Assembly (NCBI GenBank): GCA_900540205.1
Contig: UQER01000019.1
Location: 1-64,000 of the forward strand
Reading direction: 5' to 3'
From: an uncultured Porphyromonadaceae bacterium
Lineage (GTDB): Bacteria; Bacteroidota; Bacteroidia; Bacteroidales; Muribaculaceae
DNA: 64,000 nt
This document shows, in pieces, positions 43,767 through 52,491 of the stretch (within the stretch, counting starts at the first letter, position 1; each line of letters starts with the position of its first letter). The notes beneath the pieces were generated by a model that was given only the letters and a program-made list of their open reading frames with translations, was not told the origin of the DNA and did not search any database. Made by a program: the position numbers and the translations under genes.

Positions 43767-44684
43767 TTACTTGCGATATGCCACACGCACCAGCACGGGG
43801 TAATGGTCGGAGGGTACGCGGCGCACCTGCTGCTGCAGGTCAATTTCAGTGGGCGAATTGCCGTCCTTCTCCTTCGGGGCGGATTGTTCCAGAGGGGTCC
43901 AGTAGCCATTGGTAAGCACGCCATAGTTGCTGACTTCAAATCCCGGCGAAACCATTACATGGTCTATGCGGCTGTCCGTTTTGACATCGGGCAGAAAGTC
44001 GTTGAACGTGCCGTTCTCGGCAAATCGCAGTCGTGCTGAATCGTATGCATCCTTTAGGACGCCCGAACCTGTGAATATCCTGAATATCTCGTTGGTCTGG
44101 TCAACGTTGAAATCACCCGTAAGGATAACAGGGGCGTCACCGGCTATCTCCTTTATTCTGGACACAACCAGTTTTGCCGACTCACGCCGAGCGGTGACAC
44201 CTATATGGTCCATGTGCAGATTAAAGAAAAACAGGGTGAACCCGGTGCGCTTGTCGCGGAACTTTCCCCATGTGCAGATGCGCGGACACACGGCGTCCCA
44301 TCCCATGCCGGGACGGTCGGGCGTCTGCGACAGCCAGAAGTTGCCGTCGGCCAGCTTTTCGAAATGGTCGGTTTTATAGAATATGGCCGAGTGCTCTCCG
44401 GCATCTTTGCCGTCGTCACGCCCTGCGCCGATGTAGTCATAGCCGTCGAGCCGCTGCCTGAGGTTTTCAAGCTGGTCGAGATAGCATTCCTGAGTGCCGA
44501 AAATATCCGGTTGCTCCCAGTTGATCTGGTCGCAGATTACCTTGCAGCGCTCCGTCCATACGTTGCCGCGTATCGAATCGTCACTGTTTTTGTAACGGAT
44601 GTTGTAGGAGCCGGCCATCAGACTCTGTGCCCCTGCCGCCAGTGTGCATAAACAAGCGGCCAATATGATGAAGCCCCGTTTCAT
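43767..44684 (-). CDS. Secreted exonuclease/endonuclease/phosphatase-family protein, gene 2 of pair
   Basis: The protein has 305 residues and a signal peptide (MKRGFIILAACLCTLAAGAQ). The EEP-fold marks are complete: AGSYNIRY, FGTQECYLDQL, FFNLHMDHIG, ILTGDFNVDQ, SRIDHVMVS and SDHYPVLVRV. It should be a metal-dependent phosphodiesterase or phosphatase acting outside the cytoplasm. The substrate (nucleic acid, lipid or sugar phosphate) cannot be read. It is 12 bp downstream of a second EEP gene, so both are co-transcribed. Confidence 0.9.
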   Translation of the reverse strand: MKRGFIILAACLCTLAAGAQSLMAGSYNIRYKNSDDSIRGNVWTERCKVICDQINWEQPDIFGTQECYLDQLENLRQRLDGYDYIGAGRDDGKDAGEHSAIFYKTDHFEKLADGNFWLSQTPDRPGMGWDAVCPRICTWGKFRDKRTGFTLFFFNLHMDHIGVTARRESAKLVVSRIKEIAGDAPVILTGDFNVDQTNEIFRIFTGSGVLKDAYDSARLRFAENGTFNDFLPDVKTDSRIDHVMVSPGFEVSNYGVLTNGYWTPLEQSAPKEKDGNSPTEIDLQQQVRRVPSDHYPVLVRVAYRK

Positions 44685-44696
44685 TAGTCAGACTAT

Positions 44697-45794
44697 TTAT
44701 CTGGGACGACGCATCACGGCGCGGCGCAGGAGAATTTCGGTGGGGAAGTGGTCGGAATATCCGTCGAGGAACACACCGGCCGAGAACGTGCGGCGCGGAT
44801 AGCCCTGACGGTTACCTTCGGTGTCCTTCAGGAAGTTGAAGTTGTTCACCTTGGCCTGCCACAGGTGCAGGCGGTTGTCGCCGGTGTTGTCCTCCAGAAG
44901 CGAACCGCTCACAATGATCTGGTCAAAGAGGTTCCATGCGCTGTTGTAGGCCAGCGTGCCTATACCCTTGTCGAGAATCGACCAGAAGGGGTTGTAGAAA
45001 CCATGCGCGGGCACGCCTTTCATTTTCTTTGCGGCTCCGAGCACCTTGGCGCATGAGGGGTCCTGAGGATCATCGTTGAGGTCCCCCATCACAATGATGC
45101 CCTCGTTGGGGCGCACGGCCCAGATGGAGTCGGCGATATGCTTGCTCAGGGCTGCGGCAGCCTCGCGCAGCGGCGACGACTGCTCCTTGCCACCCAGACG
45201 CGACGGCCAGTGGTTCACGATGATGCTGACGGTGTCGGCGCCCAGACGGCCGGTGACACACATCTGGTCGCGTGTGCGGAAATCGGGCTTGCCGTCTACT
45301 GTAAGTGTGGAGTTCGACACACCCATGAATTTGAAGTAGCGCGGATTGTAGAGCGCGCCGACATCCACGCCGCGGCGGTCGGGCGAATCGTGGTGAACGA
45401 TGGAGAGATTCCAGGGTGTGCGGCCCTCCTGACGCAGACGGTCGTCGACAGCCTTTACCAGATCCTCAAGCACGGTGCGGTTCTCAATCTCGGATACACC
45501 GATAAAGGCCGGTCCGTTAGGAGTGGTGGGAGTGGTGAAGTTGGTGATGGCGCGAGCCAGATTGTTGATTTTCGACCAGTATTTTTTCCCGTTCCATTGG
45601 CGTGCACCCTTGGGCGAGAACTCAAGGTCATACTTCCCGTTGTTGTTGATGGTGTCAAACAGGTTTTCAAGATTGTAGAATGCAACACCGAACACCTGAT
45701 ACTGGCGCTTTGCGCCTTCGGGTGTGGATGCATTCTGGGCGGTGGCCCCAAAGGCCATGAAAACGGCCAGAAGCTGAAGCAGAATTTTTTTCAT
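44697..45794 (-). CDS. Secreted exonuclease/endonuclease/phosphatase-family protein, gene 1 of pair
   Basis: The protein has 365 residues and a signal peptide (MKKILLQLLAVFMAFGATAQ). EEP motifs: FYNLENLFDT, IGVSEIENRTVLEDL, IVNHWPSRLGG, VMGDLNDDP and YSDHFPTEILL near the end. It differs from its neighbour, being longer, with SRLGGKEQSSPLREAAA of the kind seen in the secreted nuclease-like subgroup. It is first in a two-gene unit. An imperfect -7 box (TAAATTTG) lies at 45847-45840. Confidence 0.9.
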   Translation of the reverse strand: MKKILLQLLAVFMAFGATAQNASTPEGAKRQYQVFGVAFYNLENLFDTINNNGKYDLEFSPKGARQWNGKKYWSKINNLARAITNFTTPTTPNGPAFIGVSEIENRTVLEDLVKAVDDRLRQEGRTPWNLSIVHHDSPDRRGVDVGALYNPRYFKFMGVSNSTLTVDGKPDFRTRDQMCVTGRLGADTVSIIVNHWPSRLGGKEQSSPLREAAAALSKHIADSIWAVRPNEGIIVMGDLNDDPQDPSCAKVLGAAKKMKGVPAHGFYNPFWSILDKGIGTLAYNSAWNLFDQIIVSGSLLEDNTGDNRLHLWQAKVNNFNFLKDTEGNRQGYPRRTFSAGVFLDGYSDHFPTEILLRRAVMRRPR

Positions 45795-45896
45795 TTGTAT
45801 TTCGATAGATTATTGGCTAACTTAAAAAACTCCCAACTTCAAATTTACAACAAATTCTCTAATAACCTACAATTTTAATCCTTCGGCCACAAAATT

Positions 45897-46484
45897 TTAA
45901 GAAATTATCACTTCCCGCGCCAGACCGATCAGACCGTCGAAGCCATCTGCCATGAACACTTCCGGGACATAAACGTGCCCGAAACATTCCACCTCGGCAT
46001 CCTCGATTCCTCCGATGGCCTCAGGTGTGAGCACAGGGATGTCTGCCAACGCCCATCCCGGATGCCCGGCAGCCTTATACAGCGCCTCTTTCAGCACCCA
46101 TGCCGCAAGCAGTAACTGCGGCTCCCGGCTCCACAGAGGCCATTCAGCCTCGCTCAGGAACCGCCGCGAAATGCGTGCGAGCTGTTCATACCGGTCACAC
46201 CCCTCGGCGTCCACCCCCACTCGCCCCGGCTTAGGGCACACTGCCATAGCCGCCAAAGCGGCGCAATGCGATAGGGAGATATTCAGTTCAGACCCTTCTA
46301 TACGCGGCGCTCCCTCGGGTGTGTGCATCAGCGTGGCACCGTTGCCAAACCTTCGCCCGATCAGTTCAGATTTCACCTGCTGCTGCAAGGCATACGCATC
46401 CTGCCGGCTGCACGCTGCAGATTCAGGCATCCTCACGTGCTCCAGATATAATTCCACTCCCCCCGGTCTGTCGATACGTAACAT
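45897..46484 (-). CDS. 4'-phosphopantetheinyl transferase superfamily protein
   Basis: The protein has 195 residues. It contains the Sfp-type motifs SLSHCAALAAMAV, VGVDAEGCDRYEQLARI and WVLKEALYKAAG. These bind magnesium and CoA. It should transfer phosphopantetheine from CoA to an acyl or peptidyl carrier protein in the cytoplasm. The gene starts 4 bp after gldE. In many Bacteroidota gldD lies between these two genes; here it is absent. Confidence 0.88.
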   Translation of the reverse strand: MLRIDRPGGVELYLEHVRMPESAACSRQDAYALQQQVKSELIGRRFGNGATLMHTPEGAPRIEGSELNISLSHCAALAAMAVCPKPGRVGVDAEGCDRYEQLARISRRFLSEAEWPLWSREPQLLLAAWVLKEALYKAAGHPGWALADIPVLTPEAIGGIEDAEVECFGHVYVPEVFMADGFDGLIGLAREVIIS

Positions 46485-46488
46485 TTTT

Positions 46489-47859
46489 TCAGGCAGTCTG
46501 TACCTCCGGCATTACCTTTACGCGCACAGATGCAATGCGGTGATGCTCTATGTGCAGCACAAGGAAACGGCAGCGGCCATACACCATCGGTTCCTTCTCC
46601 TTGGGGAAATCACCCTTGATGGCCAGCAGCATCCCGGCCAAAGTCTCGCAATCCCCGGCAACGGCGGCATAGTCCTCAGCCTCCAGACCGGTGATGCGGA
46701 AAAAGTCGGTGAGCAATGTCTTTCCCTCAAATATATATGTATCGTCGGGCAGACGCTGATAGGTCACCTCCTCTTCATCGTACTCATCATTGATGTCGCC
46801 CACAATCTCCTCGAGCACATCCTCCAGAGTCACAAGCCCCTGCGTACCGCCGAATTCATCCACCACGATGGCCATATGGATTTTCAGGCGGCGGAAATCC
46901 TCCATCAGGTCGTCGATCATGCGCGATTCCGGCACGAAATAGCATTTCCTGACAAGCTTCTGCCATTCGAATGCGCTACCGGCATCGGGGGTCGACCCGA
47001 TATAGGGCAAAAGGTCGCGGGCGTAGAGCACCCCGCGGATATCATCCTGGGAATCACCGAACACGGGCAGACGCGAATAGCCCGTCTCCACCACCACCTT
47101 CATCACTGTGGGGAAATCCATGTCGGCATCGATGCCCACAATGTCCACGCGCGGGGTCATCACCTCCGCCGCGGTGGTGTCGCCGAAACGGAGAATCCCC
47201 TCGAGCATCTCCTTGTCCTGACCGGCCTTGACATCGGTAATTTCAAGCGCCTGACCAAGCTCGTCGGTGGTGATGTTGCGGCTCTGGCGCGTAACCACCA
47301 TGTTCACAAGCTTGGTGGAATGCACCAGCACTGACGACAGCGGGAAAAACAGCTTCACCATCCCGTCCAGTCCGCCCACAGCGAAACGCGCCCACCGCAG
47401 CGGCATGGTGTTGGCTATAAGCTTGGGCAGAATCTCGCCGAAGAGGAGGATAAGGAATGTGAGGATAACAGTCTGGAGCACAAAATCGAGCCATCCGGGC
47501 ATGGTGGCGAACAGTTCGCTCAGGGCGAAACTCATCAGCACCACTATGGTGACGTTCACAAGATTGTTGGCAATCAGAATGGTGGCGAGCAGGCGCTCGG
47601 GAGCGGCGAGCAGATGCTTTATGCGCTGCGAGCTTGATGATTCATCAAGCTCCTCGGCCTGCTGGGGGGTAATTGAAAAAAAGGCGATTTCGCTGCCGCT
47701 CACGAATCCGGACACGAAAAGTCCGATTACGGCAAGACACAAGGCTACTATCTGCGCCGCCCCGAATTCCACATTTACAGGCACGGCCGAGACTAAGAAA
47801 TCATAATTGGTGAAAGCGCTGAAGAGGCTTTCGACAGATGGTAATGGGTCAGTATCCAA
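46489..47859 (-). CDS. gldE: GldE-like CNNM/CBS/CorC-HlyC family protein
   Basis: The protein has 456 residues. Residues about 30-210 form a CNNM membrane domain (VALCLAVIGLFVSGFVSGSE; LIANNLVNVTIVVLMSFA; GEILPKLIANTMPLRWARFA). Residues about 215-350 hold the paired CBS module (EVMTPRVDIVGIDADMDFPT; SRLPVFGDSQDDIRGVLYAR; VVDEFGGTQGLVTLEDVLEE). The C-terminal CorC/HlyC domain follows (TYQRLPDDTYIFEGKTLLTD). This is the GldE arrangement of gliding-associated clusters; in non-gliding gut species it is kept, perhaps for ion or T9SS-related functions. It has a good promoter at 47930-47959. Confidence 0.88.
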   Translation of the reverse strand: MDTDPLPSVESLFSAFTNYDFLVSAVPVNVEFGAAQIVALCLAVIGLFVSGFVSGSEIAFFSITPQQAEELDESSSSQRIKHLLAAPERLLATILIANNLVNVTIVVLMSFALSELFATMPGWLDFVLQTVILTFLILLFGEILPKLIANTMPLRWARFAVGGLDGMVKLFFPLSSVLVHSTKLVNMVVTRQSRNITTDELGQALEITDVKAGQDKEMLEGILRFGDTTAAEVMTPRVDIVGIDADMDFPTVMKVVVETGYSRLPVFGDSQDDIRGVLYARDLLPYIGSTPDAGSAFEWQKLVRKCYFVPESRMIDDLMEDFRRLKIHMAIVVDEFGGTQGLVTLEDVLEEIVGDINDEYDEEEVTYQRLPDDTYIFEGKTLLTDFFRITGLEAEDYAAVAGDCETLAGMLLAIKGDFPKEKEPMVYGRCRFLVLHIEHHRIASVRVKVMPEVQTA

Positions 47860-47929
47860 CGTTACAGGTTATTGATTAAACTTGCATGCATACAAGCCGC
47901 TTATCGGCAGGCTTATAGCCTTTAAACTG

Positions 47930-47959
47930 CAAAGTTACATAAATTTCCCGACTTTCAAA
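47930..47959 (-). promoter_or_regulatory. Promoter of gldE-PPTase inside the cdd 3' end
   Basis: The minus strand has TTTG (47959-47956), 18 bases, then TAACTTTG (47937-47930), about 70 bp before the gldE ATG. The -33 part overlaps the end of cdd. Confidence 0.65.
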
Positions 47960-48428
47960 ACTCCACGAATGCAAGCGGCAGGGTGGAGCGCACCGACGGG
48001 AGGCGGTACACCTTGTCGGCGGCAGCCAGTAGCACCGGCACATCATGGCCCGCAAGCTGCTCATACTCCAGCAGAGCCTGGCGGCATGCACCGCACGGAG
48101 CGGTAGGCGTCGGGGTAAACTCCCCGTCGGTGCCGCGCGCCGCGATGGCTATCCGCTCGAATTTCGCATCCGGATAGCGCGCGTGGGCATAGAAACATGC
48201 CGACCGCTCGGCACATGTGCCCGAGGGGTAGGCCACGTTCTCCTGATTGGAGCCGGGCACCCGCTCGCCGTTGCTCAGCTCTATGGCCGCCCCTACCCTG
48301 AACTGCGAATAAGGCGCATAACTGCGGAAAGTGGCCTCGCGAGCCATCTCCACGAGTTCGCGCTCAGCGGCCGAAAGCTCGTCGTATGCAAGTTCGTCAA
48401 ACTCCAGTGTGACTTGTTTTTTATTCAT
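47955..48428 (-). CDS. cdd: Cytidine deaminase
   Basis: The protein is 157 residues from ATG 48428 (MNKKQVTLEFDELAYDELSA). The zinc-dependent deaminase signature is complete: YAPYSQFRVGAAIELSNG, then NVAYPSGTCAERSACFYAHA with the catalytic Glu and first zinc Cys, and APCGACRQALLEYEQL with the other two Cys. It converts cytidine or deoxycytidine to uridine in pyrimidine salvage. It stands alone. Confidence 0.93.
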   Translation of the reverse strand: MNKKQVTLEFDELAYDELSAAERELVEMAREATFRSYAPYSQFRVGAAIELSNGERVPGSNQENVAYPSGTCAERSACFYAHARYPDAKFERIAIAARGTDGEFTPTPTAPCGACRQALLEYEQLAGHDVPVLLAAADKVYRLPSVRSTLPLAFVEF

Positions 48429-48641
48429 TGCAGAATTATAAGGGATGTGTTCATGAATGATGAAGGTGCTGCCGAACCTCCGGGTCAACCGTGCGTCCCG
48501 ACATTGAAGAGGCCAGGCAACGCCCTCGTGTTTTTTAATTGCATAAAGTTAGCCCTTAATTCCGGAGTTTCCAAATGCTTCGGCCACAATCGGCAGCAGT
48601 CCGTGCATAATATATAGGCACATCCATGTCTCTGTGGGCCA

Positions 48642-48887
48642 TCAGTCGTCGTGGTGATGATGCTTGTGATGATGCTTCTTATGTTTTTTATGATGCTTTT
48701 TCGGTTTCTTGTGATGATGGCCGTAATCGTAATAATAGCCGTCATCGAAATCGTATTCATACTCATGATTGATTCCGGCATGCGTCCTTATCGTGCCGCA
48801 CGACGTGGCCGCCAGCCCCGTAAGGATGCAGGCTATCACCAAAAACAGAAATCCCGTCCGCGGACGGATGCCTCTATGCGCTCTCAT
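48642..48887 (-). CDS. Tiny His/Lys-rich lipoprotein
   Basis: The protein has 81 residues. The start has a Lys/Arg-poor hydrophobic signal (TGFLFLVIACILTGLAATSC) whose Cys30 fits a lipobox (AATSC-G). After a short linker (HEYEYDFDDGYYYDYG) the tail is HHHKKPKKHHKKHKKHHHKH followed by HHHDD: about 16 His and 10 Lys in 26 residues. A His-rich tail on an outer-envelope lipoprotein suggests metal (Ni, Zn, Cu or Co) binding. No family is recognised. No partner gene identifies the metal. Confidence 0.65.
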   Translation of the reverse strand: MRAHRGIRPRTGFLFLVIACILTGLAATSCGTIRTHAGINHEYEYDFDDGYYYDYGHHHKKPKKHHKKHKKHHHKHHHHDD

Positions 48888-49113
48888 AAATCCTGATTAT
48901 AATGGTTATACCTGAAATATTGTTTTTTTTTGCCGGCTGCAACCTCACCGCCGACCTTATTGTATAATTATTTACATTTCAACAGCATTCTTTGTTCGCA
49001 GAAATCCCGTTTATCTGCAAACCGCTCCTCTTCCGCTGCACTTCAAACAAGCATCACCGGTCCTCTCTTATACATATATTCCGTCACTTTTTTTGCAAAT
49101 CGGCCTGATTTTT

Positions 49114-49144
49114 TTTGCCGTTACAAGCTAATTCACTAATTTTG
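49114..49144 (+). promoter_or_regulatory. Consensus promoter of the TPR-protein gene
   Basis: TTTG (49114-49117), exactly 19 bases, then TAATTTTG (49137-49144). This is a textbook Bacteroidota -33/-7 pair, with a leader of about 105 bases. The gap 48888-49256 contains nothing else that I can identify. Confidence 0.8.
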
Positions 49145-49256
49145 CGCTTCGAACGCATTATGCCTCCACGGATGCGCGCCCACACGGGCTTTCCCACGAA
49201 GGCACACCGGCGTACTGAAACAGTGTAACCAATTCTTTTTTCAACCGTCATAATCC

Positions 49257-49940
49257 ATGGCTAAAAAAACTCAAGAAACCACTCCGGAAACCGGTCTGGA
49301 GAACCTTAACGACTCCCTCACGGCAACAGTGCAGAAAGTGCAGGACAACAAGAAAATCATCACAATCTGCTCGCTGGCTGTAATCGCCGTAATCGCCATC
49401 ATCCTCGTTTACATCTACGCTTTCCGCACCCCCGGCATACAGAAAGCCAACGACACCATCGGCGCAGCCGACCTTCAGCTCGCGCTCGGCAACGACTCCG
49501 TGGCCATGGCACAGTACATGGACCTCGCCGACAACGGCAGCTACGAGGCCGCCAACCGCGCCGCTCTCCAGAGCGCCATCCTCCTCTACAAGGACGGCAA
49601 ATATGAGGAAGCCCTCAAATATGCTGAAAAATACTCCGACAAGGACGAAATCATCGGCGCAGGCGCAAAATCGCTCAAGGGCGACTGTCTGGTGAACCTC
49701 GACCGCCTCGACGAGGCCGTGAAGGCATTCAACGAAGCTGTCAGCGTAAGCAACAACAACCCCGCCTACACCCCCTTCTTCCTCATGAAGCTTGCCCGCG
49801 TCTATGCAGCCCAGGGCAACCACGAGAAGGAAGCCGAAGCTTACGGCAAAATCGTGGAAGACTATCCGCTCTACGGCCAGTCGCACAACATCGACGTGCA
49901 GAAACTGCTTGACCGCGCCAACCTTCAGGCCGGCAAGTAA
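49257..49940 (+). CDS. Membrane-anchored TPR protein
   Basis: The protein has 227 residues. After a polar N-terminus there is one helix (about 33-52, ITICSLAVIAVIAIILVYIY), then helical repeats of the TPR type (NRAALQSAILLYKDGKYEEA; GAKSLKGDCLVNLDRLDEAV; TPFFLMKLARVYAAQGNHEK). The C-terminal part is likely periplasmic. Such proteins (often called tetratricopeptide YfgM-like) help envelope protein assembly, but no partner is visible here. The promoter is at 49114-49144. Confidence 0.78.
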   Translation: MAKKTQETTPETGLENLNDSLTATVQKVQDNKKIITICSLAVIAVIAIILVYIYAFRTPGIQKANDTIGAADLQLALGNDSVAMAQYMDLADNGSYEAANRAALQSAILLYKDGKYEEALKYAEKYSDKDEIIGAGAKSLKGDCLVNLDRLDEAVKAFNEAVSVSNNNPAYTPFFLMKLARVYAAQGNHEKEAEAYGKIVEDYPLYGQSHNIDVQKLLDRANLQAGK

Positions 49941-50016
49941 GCGCCATCGCTGACTTCACAGGAAACAGGCCGGCACCAATTCGGCCCGTTACTCACCTCA
50001 AATAACGATATCCATG

Positions 50017-50052
50017 GAAAGGCTCTCCTCCGCACCGCGAGGATAGCCTTTC
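50017..50052 (+). terminator. Probable terminator after the TPR gene
   Basis: Imperfect stem GAAAGGCTcTCCTC with GAGGATAGCCTTTC (one mismatch, one bulge), followed by TTGTCAG. It lies 77 bp after the stop and 37 bp before panB. Confidence 0.5.
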
Positions 50053-50088
50053 TTGTCAGAACCCCCTTTTCAAACGCAGAAAAGAACC

Positions 50089-50910
50089 ATGTCAACCAAT
50101 ACTGTCGACCAACCCAAGAAAGTGACCACCTCCACAGTGGCCCGCATGAAACAGCAGGGCGAGAAAATCGCCATGATCACCGCCTACGACTACACCATGG
50201 CATCGCTCGTCGACGCCTCCGGCATCGACCTCATCCTCGTGGGCGACTCAGCCGCCAACATTATGGCCGGCTACGAGACGACACTCCCCATGACCCTCGA
50301 CCACATGATCTACCACGGACAGTGCGTGACCCGCGGCGCAAAACGCGCCATGGTCATCGTGGACATGCCGTTCGGCACCTATCAGGGCGACGAACTGCTG
50401 GCGCTCCATTCGGCCGTGCGCATCCTCAAGGAATCGGGAGCCGCAGCAGTCAAACTTGAAGGCGGCCGTGAAATCAAAGGCTCCATCGAGCGCATCCTCT
50501 CCGCAGGGGTGCCGGTGATGGGCCACCTGGGCCTCACTCCCCAGTCGGTCAATAAATTCGGCGGCTACGGCATCCGCGCAAAAGAGGACGCCGAGGCACA
50601 GCGCCTCATCGACGACGCCCTGATGCTTCAGGAGATAGGCTGCTTCGCCCTGGTGCTTGAGAAAGTGCCCGCACAGCTCGCCGAGAAAGTGGCCAAGATG
50701 CTCACCATCCCCGTAATCGGCATCGGTGCAGGCGCCGGAGTCGACGGCCAGGTGCTTGTGCTTCAGGACATGCTCGGCATGAACCGCGGCTTCAAGCCCA
50801 AATTCCTGCGCACCTACGCCAACCTCGCCGATACAATCGTCGATGCGCTCGACCGCTATGCCGCCGACGTGAAATCGGAAGCCTTCCCCACCCCGGCCGA
50901 AAGCTACTGA
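50089..50910 (+). CDS. panB: 3-methyl-2-oxobutanoate hydroxymethyltransferase
   Basis: The protein is 273 residues from ATG 50089; an upstream TTG at 50053 lies in the terminator and was rejected. It carries the PanB motifs KIAMITAYDYTMASLVDASG, LVGDSAANIMAGYETTLPMT, VIVDMPFGTY, GAAAVKLEGGRE and IPVIGIGAGAGVDGQVLVLQ. It makes ketopantoate from 2-oxoisovalerate and methylenetetrahydrofolate in pantothenate synthesis. The usual partners panC and panD are not in this window. Confidence 0.95.
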   Translation: MSTNTVDQPKKVTTSTVARMKQQGEKIAMITAYDYTMASLVDASGIDLILVGDSAANIMAGYETTLPMTLDHMIYHGQCVTRGAKRAMVIVDMPFGTYQGDELLALHSAVRILKESGAAAVKLEGGREIKGSIERILSAGVPVMGHLGLTPQSVNKFGGYGIRAKEDAEAQRLIDDALMLQEIGCFALVLEKVPAQLAEKVAKMLTIPVIGIGAGAGVDGQVLVLQDMLGMNRGFKPKFLRTYANLADTIVDALDRYAADVKSEAFPTPAESY

Positions 50911-50915
50911 TTCCG

Positions 50916-50947
50916 TTTGCTTTTCTCGCCGCAAAAATCTATCTTTG
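50916..50947 (+). promoter_or_regulatory. Promoter directly in front of the M28 gene
   Basis: TTTG (50916-50919), 20 bases, then TATCTTTG (50940-50947). The ATG follows at 50953, so the transcript would be leaderless or nearly so. Confidence 0.65.
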
Positions 50948-50952
50948 CGTCT

Positions 50953-51948
50953 ATGAAGTTATCCCATTGCGCCCTGCTGCTTGCCGCCATTGCATCTGCG
51001 GCCTGCACGGGGACGAAAAACAACGCATCCGCTTCCGACACCGTCGCACAGACAGCGCCGGCATTGCAGTCGCGCTACGTGGCCGACCCCGACTCGCTGC
51101 TTGGATTCGTGGTCGCACAGACAGCCATAGGACCGCGCGTGCCGGGATCGGAGGCCCACGGCAAGTGCGTTGACTTCATAACCTCGTCGCTTGAAAAGCA
51201 CGGCGTCACCTCCGTCAGCATTCAGGAAGCCCCGGTGACCACCGCCGACGGGACACGCCTCACCGCACGCAACATCTTCGCGTCCATCAATCCCTACGCC
51301 ACCGAGCGCGTGCTCCTGCTCGCGCACTATGACACACGCCCGTGGGCCGACAACGACCCCGACCCGGCCATGCACAACACCCCCATCGACGGTGCCAACG
51401 ACGGTGCCAGCGGAGTGGCCGTGCTGCTCGAGACGGCACGCCTCCTTGGCCCCGTACCGCCCGATTCCATCGGCGTTGACCTGCTGTTTGTCGACGTGGA
51501 GGATTCCGGACGCTCCGACGGTCCGGATTCCGACGCCACCTGGTGTCTCGGCTCCCGCGAATGGGTAAAACAGATGCCCTACACACCGGCCAACAAGCCC
51601 CGCTACGCCATTCTGCTTGACATGGTGGGCGGCATCGGCGCCAAATTCCACCGCGAACACTTCTCCCACCGTTCGGCACCCGGAGTGGTCGACCGCGTGT
51701 GGGCCGTGGCCCGCCAGAGCGGTTACGGAGACCGATTCATCAACACCACCGGAGGCGCCGTAATCGACGACCACATAAACATCAACAACGCCGGCATCCC
51801 CTGCATCGACATTATCGAAAGCCTCAACGATGCCACAAGCACGTTCAACCCCACATGGCACACAATGGCCGACAACATCAAGGCCATCGACCCGGCGTCG
51901 CTCAAAGCCGTGACCCAGACCGTGCTTAACACCATAATCACCCCCTGA
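50953..51948 (+). CDS. M28-family zinc peptidase / glutaminyl cyclase-like lipoprotein
   Basis: The protein is 331 residues from ATG 50953. The signal is MKLSHCALLLAAIASAAC with a lipobox Cys18, so it is lipid-anchored. The M28 metal ligands are visible: LLLAHYDTRP, GANDGASGVAVLLE, VDVEDSG, LLDMVGG and DDHININNAGIPC. The end (FNPTWHTMADNIKAIDPASL) fits the glutaminyl-peptide cyclotransferase-like branch. It is predicted to act in the periplasm or at the outer membrane on peptide N-termini. Next to sufE (14 bp), with its own promoter. Confidence 0.85.
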   Translation: MKLSHCALLLAAIASAACTGTKNNASASDTVAQTAPALQSRYVADPDSLLGFVVAQTAIGPRVPGSEAHGKCVDFITSSLEKHGVTSVSIQEAPVTTADGTRLTARNIFASINPYATERVLLLAHYDTRPWADNDPDPAMHNTPIDGANDGASGVAVLLETARLLGPVPPDSIGVDLLFVDVEDSGRSDGPDSDATWCLGSREWVKQMPYTPANKPRYAILLDMVGGIGAKFHREHFSHRSAPGVVDRVWAVARQSGYGDRFINTTGGAVIDDHININNAGIPCIDIIESLNDATSTFNPTWHTMADNIKAIDPASLKAVTQTVLNTIITP

Positions 51949-51962
51949 CCAATTCCATCACC

Positions 51963-52394
51963 ATGACAATAAATCAGAAACAGGACGAAATCATAGCGGA
52001 GATGTCCGACATCGACGACTGGATGGACCGCTATTCCTATATAATAGACCTGGGCAACTCGCTCCCCCCCATCGCCGAGGAATTCAAAACCCCGCAGCAC
52101 CTCATCGAGGGATGCCAGAGCCGTGTATGGCTCAACGCATCGCTCAATCCCGAGGGGAAAGTGGAATTCACCGCTGATTCCGACGCCATCATCGTAAAAG
52201 GCATAATCTCAATGCTCATCGATGTGCTTTCGGACCACACTCCGCAGGAGATTCTTGATTCCGACCTCTATTTCATAGACCGCATCGGTCTGTCGGAACA
52301 CCTCTCGCCCACCCGCTCCAACGGACTGCTGGCCATGGTGAAGCAGATGCGCCTCTACGCCCTGGCCTTCAAGCAGCTCAACGAGGCCAAGTGA
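51963..52394 (+). CDS. sufE: SufE-family sulfur acceptor protein
   Basis: The protein has 143 residues, the normal SufE length. Its active cysteine is Cys51 in HLIEGCQSRVWL. Other family marks are RYSYIIDLGNSLPP, FTADSDAIIVKGIISMLIDV and HLSPTRSNGLLAM. SufE takes persulfide from the desulfurase SufS and passes it to the SufBCD scaffold. No suf partners are nearby. Confidence 0.9.
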   Translation: MTINQKQDEIIAEMSDIDDWMDRYSYIIDLGNSLPPIAEEFKTPQHLIEGCQSRVWLNASLNPEGKVEFTADSDAIIVKGIISMLIDVLSDHTPQEILDSDLYFIDRIGLSEHLSPTRSNGLLAMVKQMRLYALAFKQLNEAK

Positions 52395-52491
52395 TACCCA
52401 TCCCACCCACGGCTGCATGCCGCACCTCCCCCCCACAGTGCCAACACTACCCGTTACCCCGATTTTTAACCCTTAATCCCAATACCTCCTT

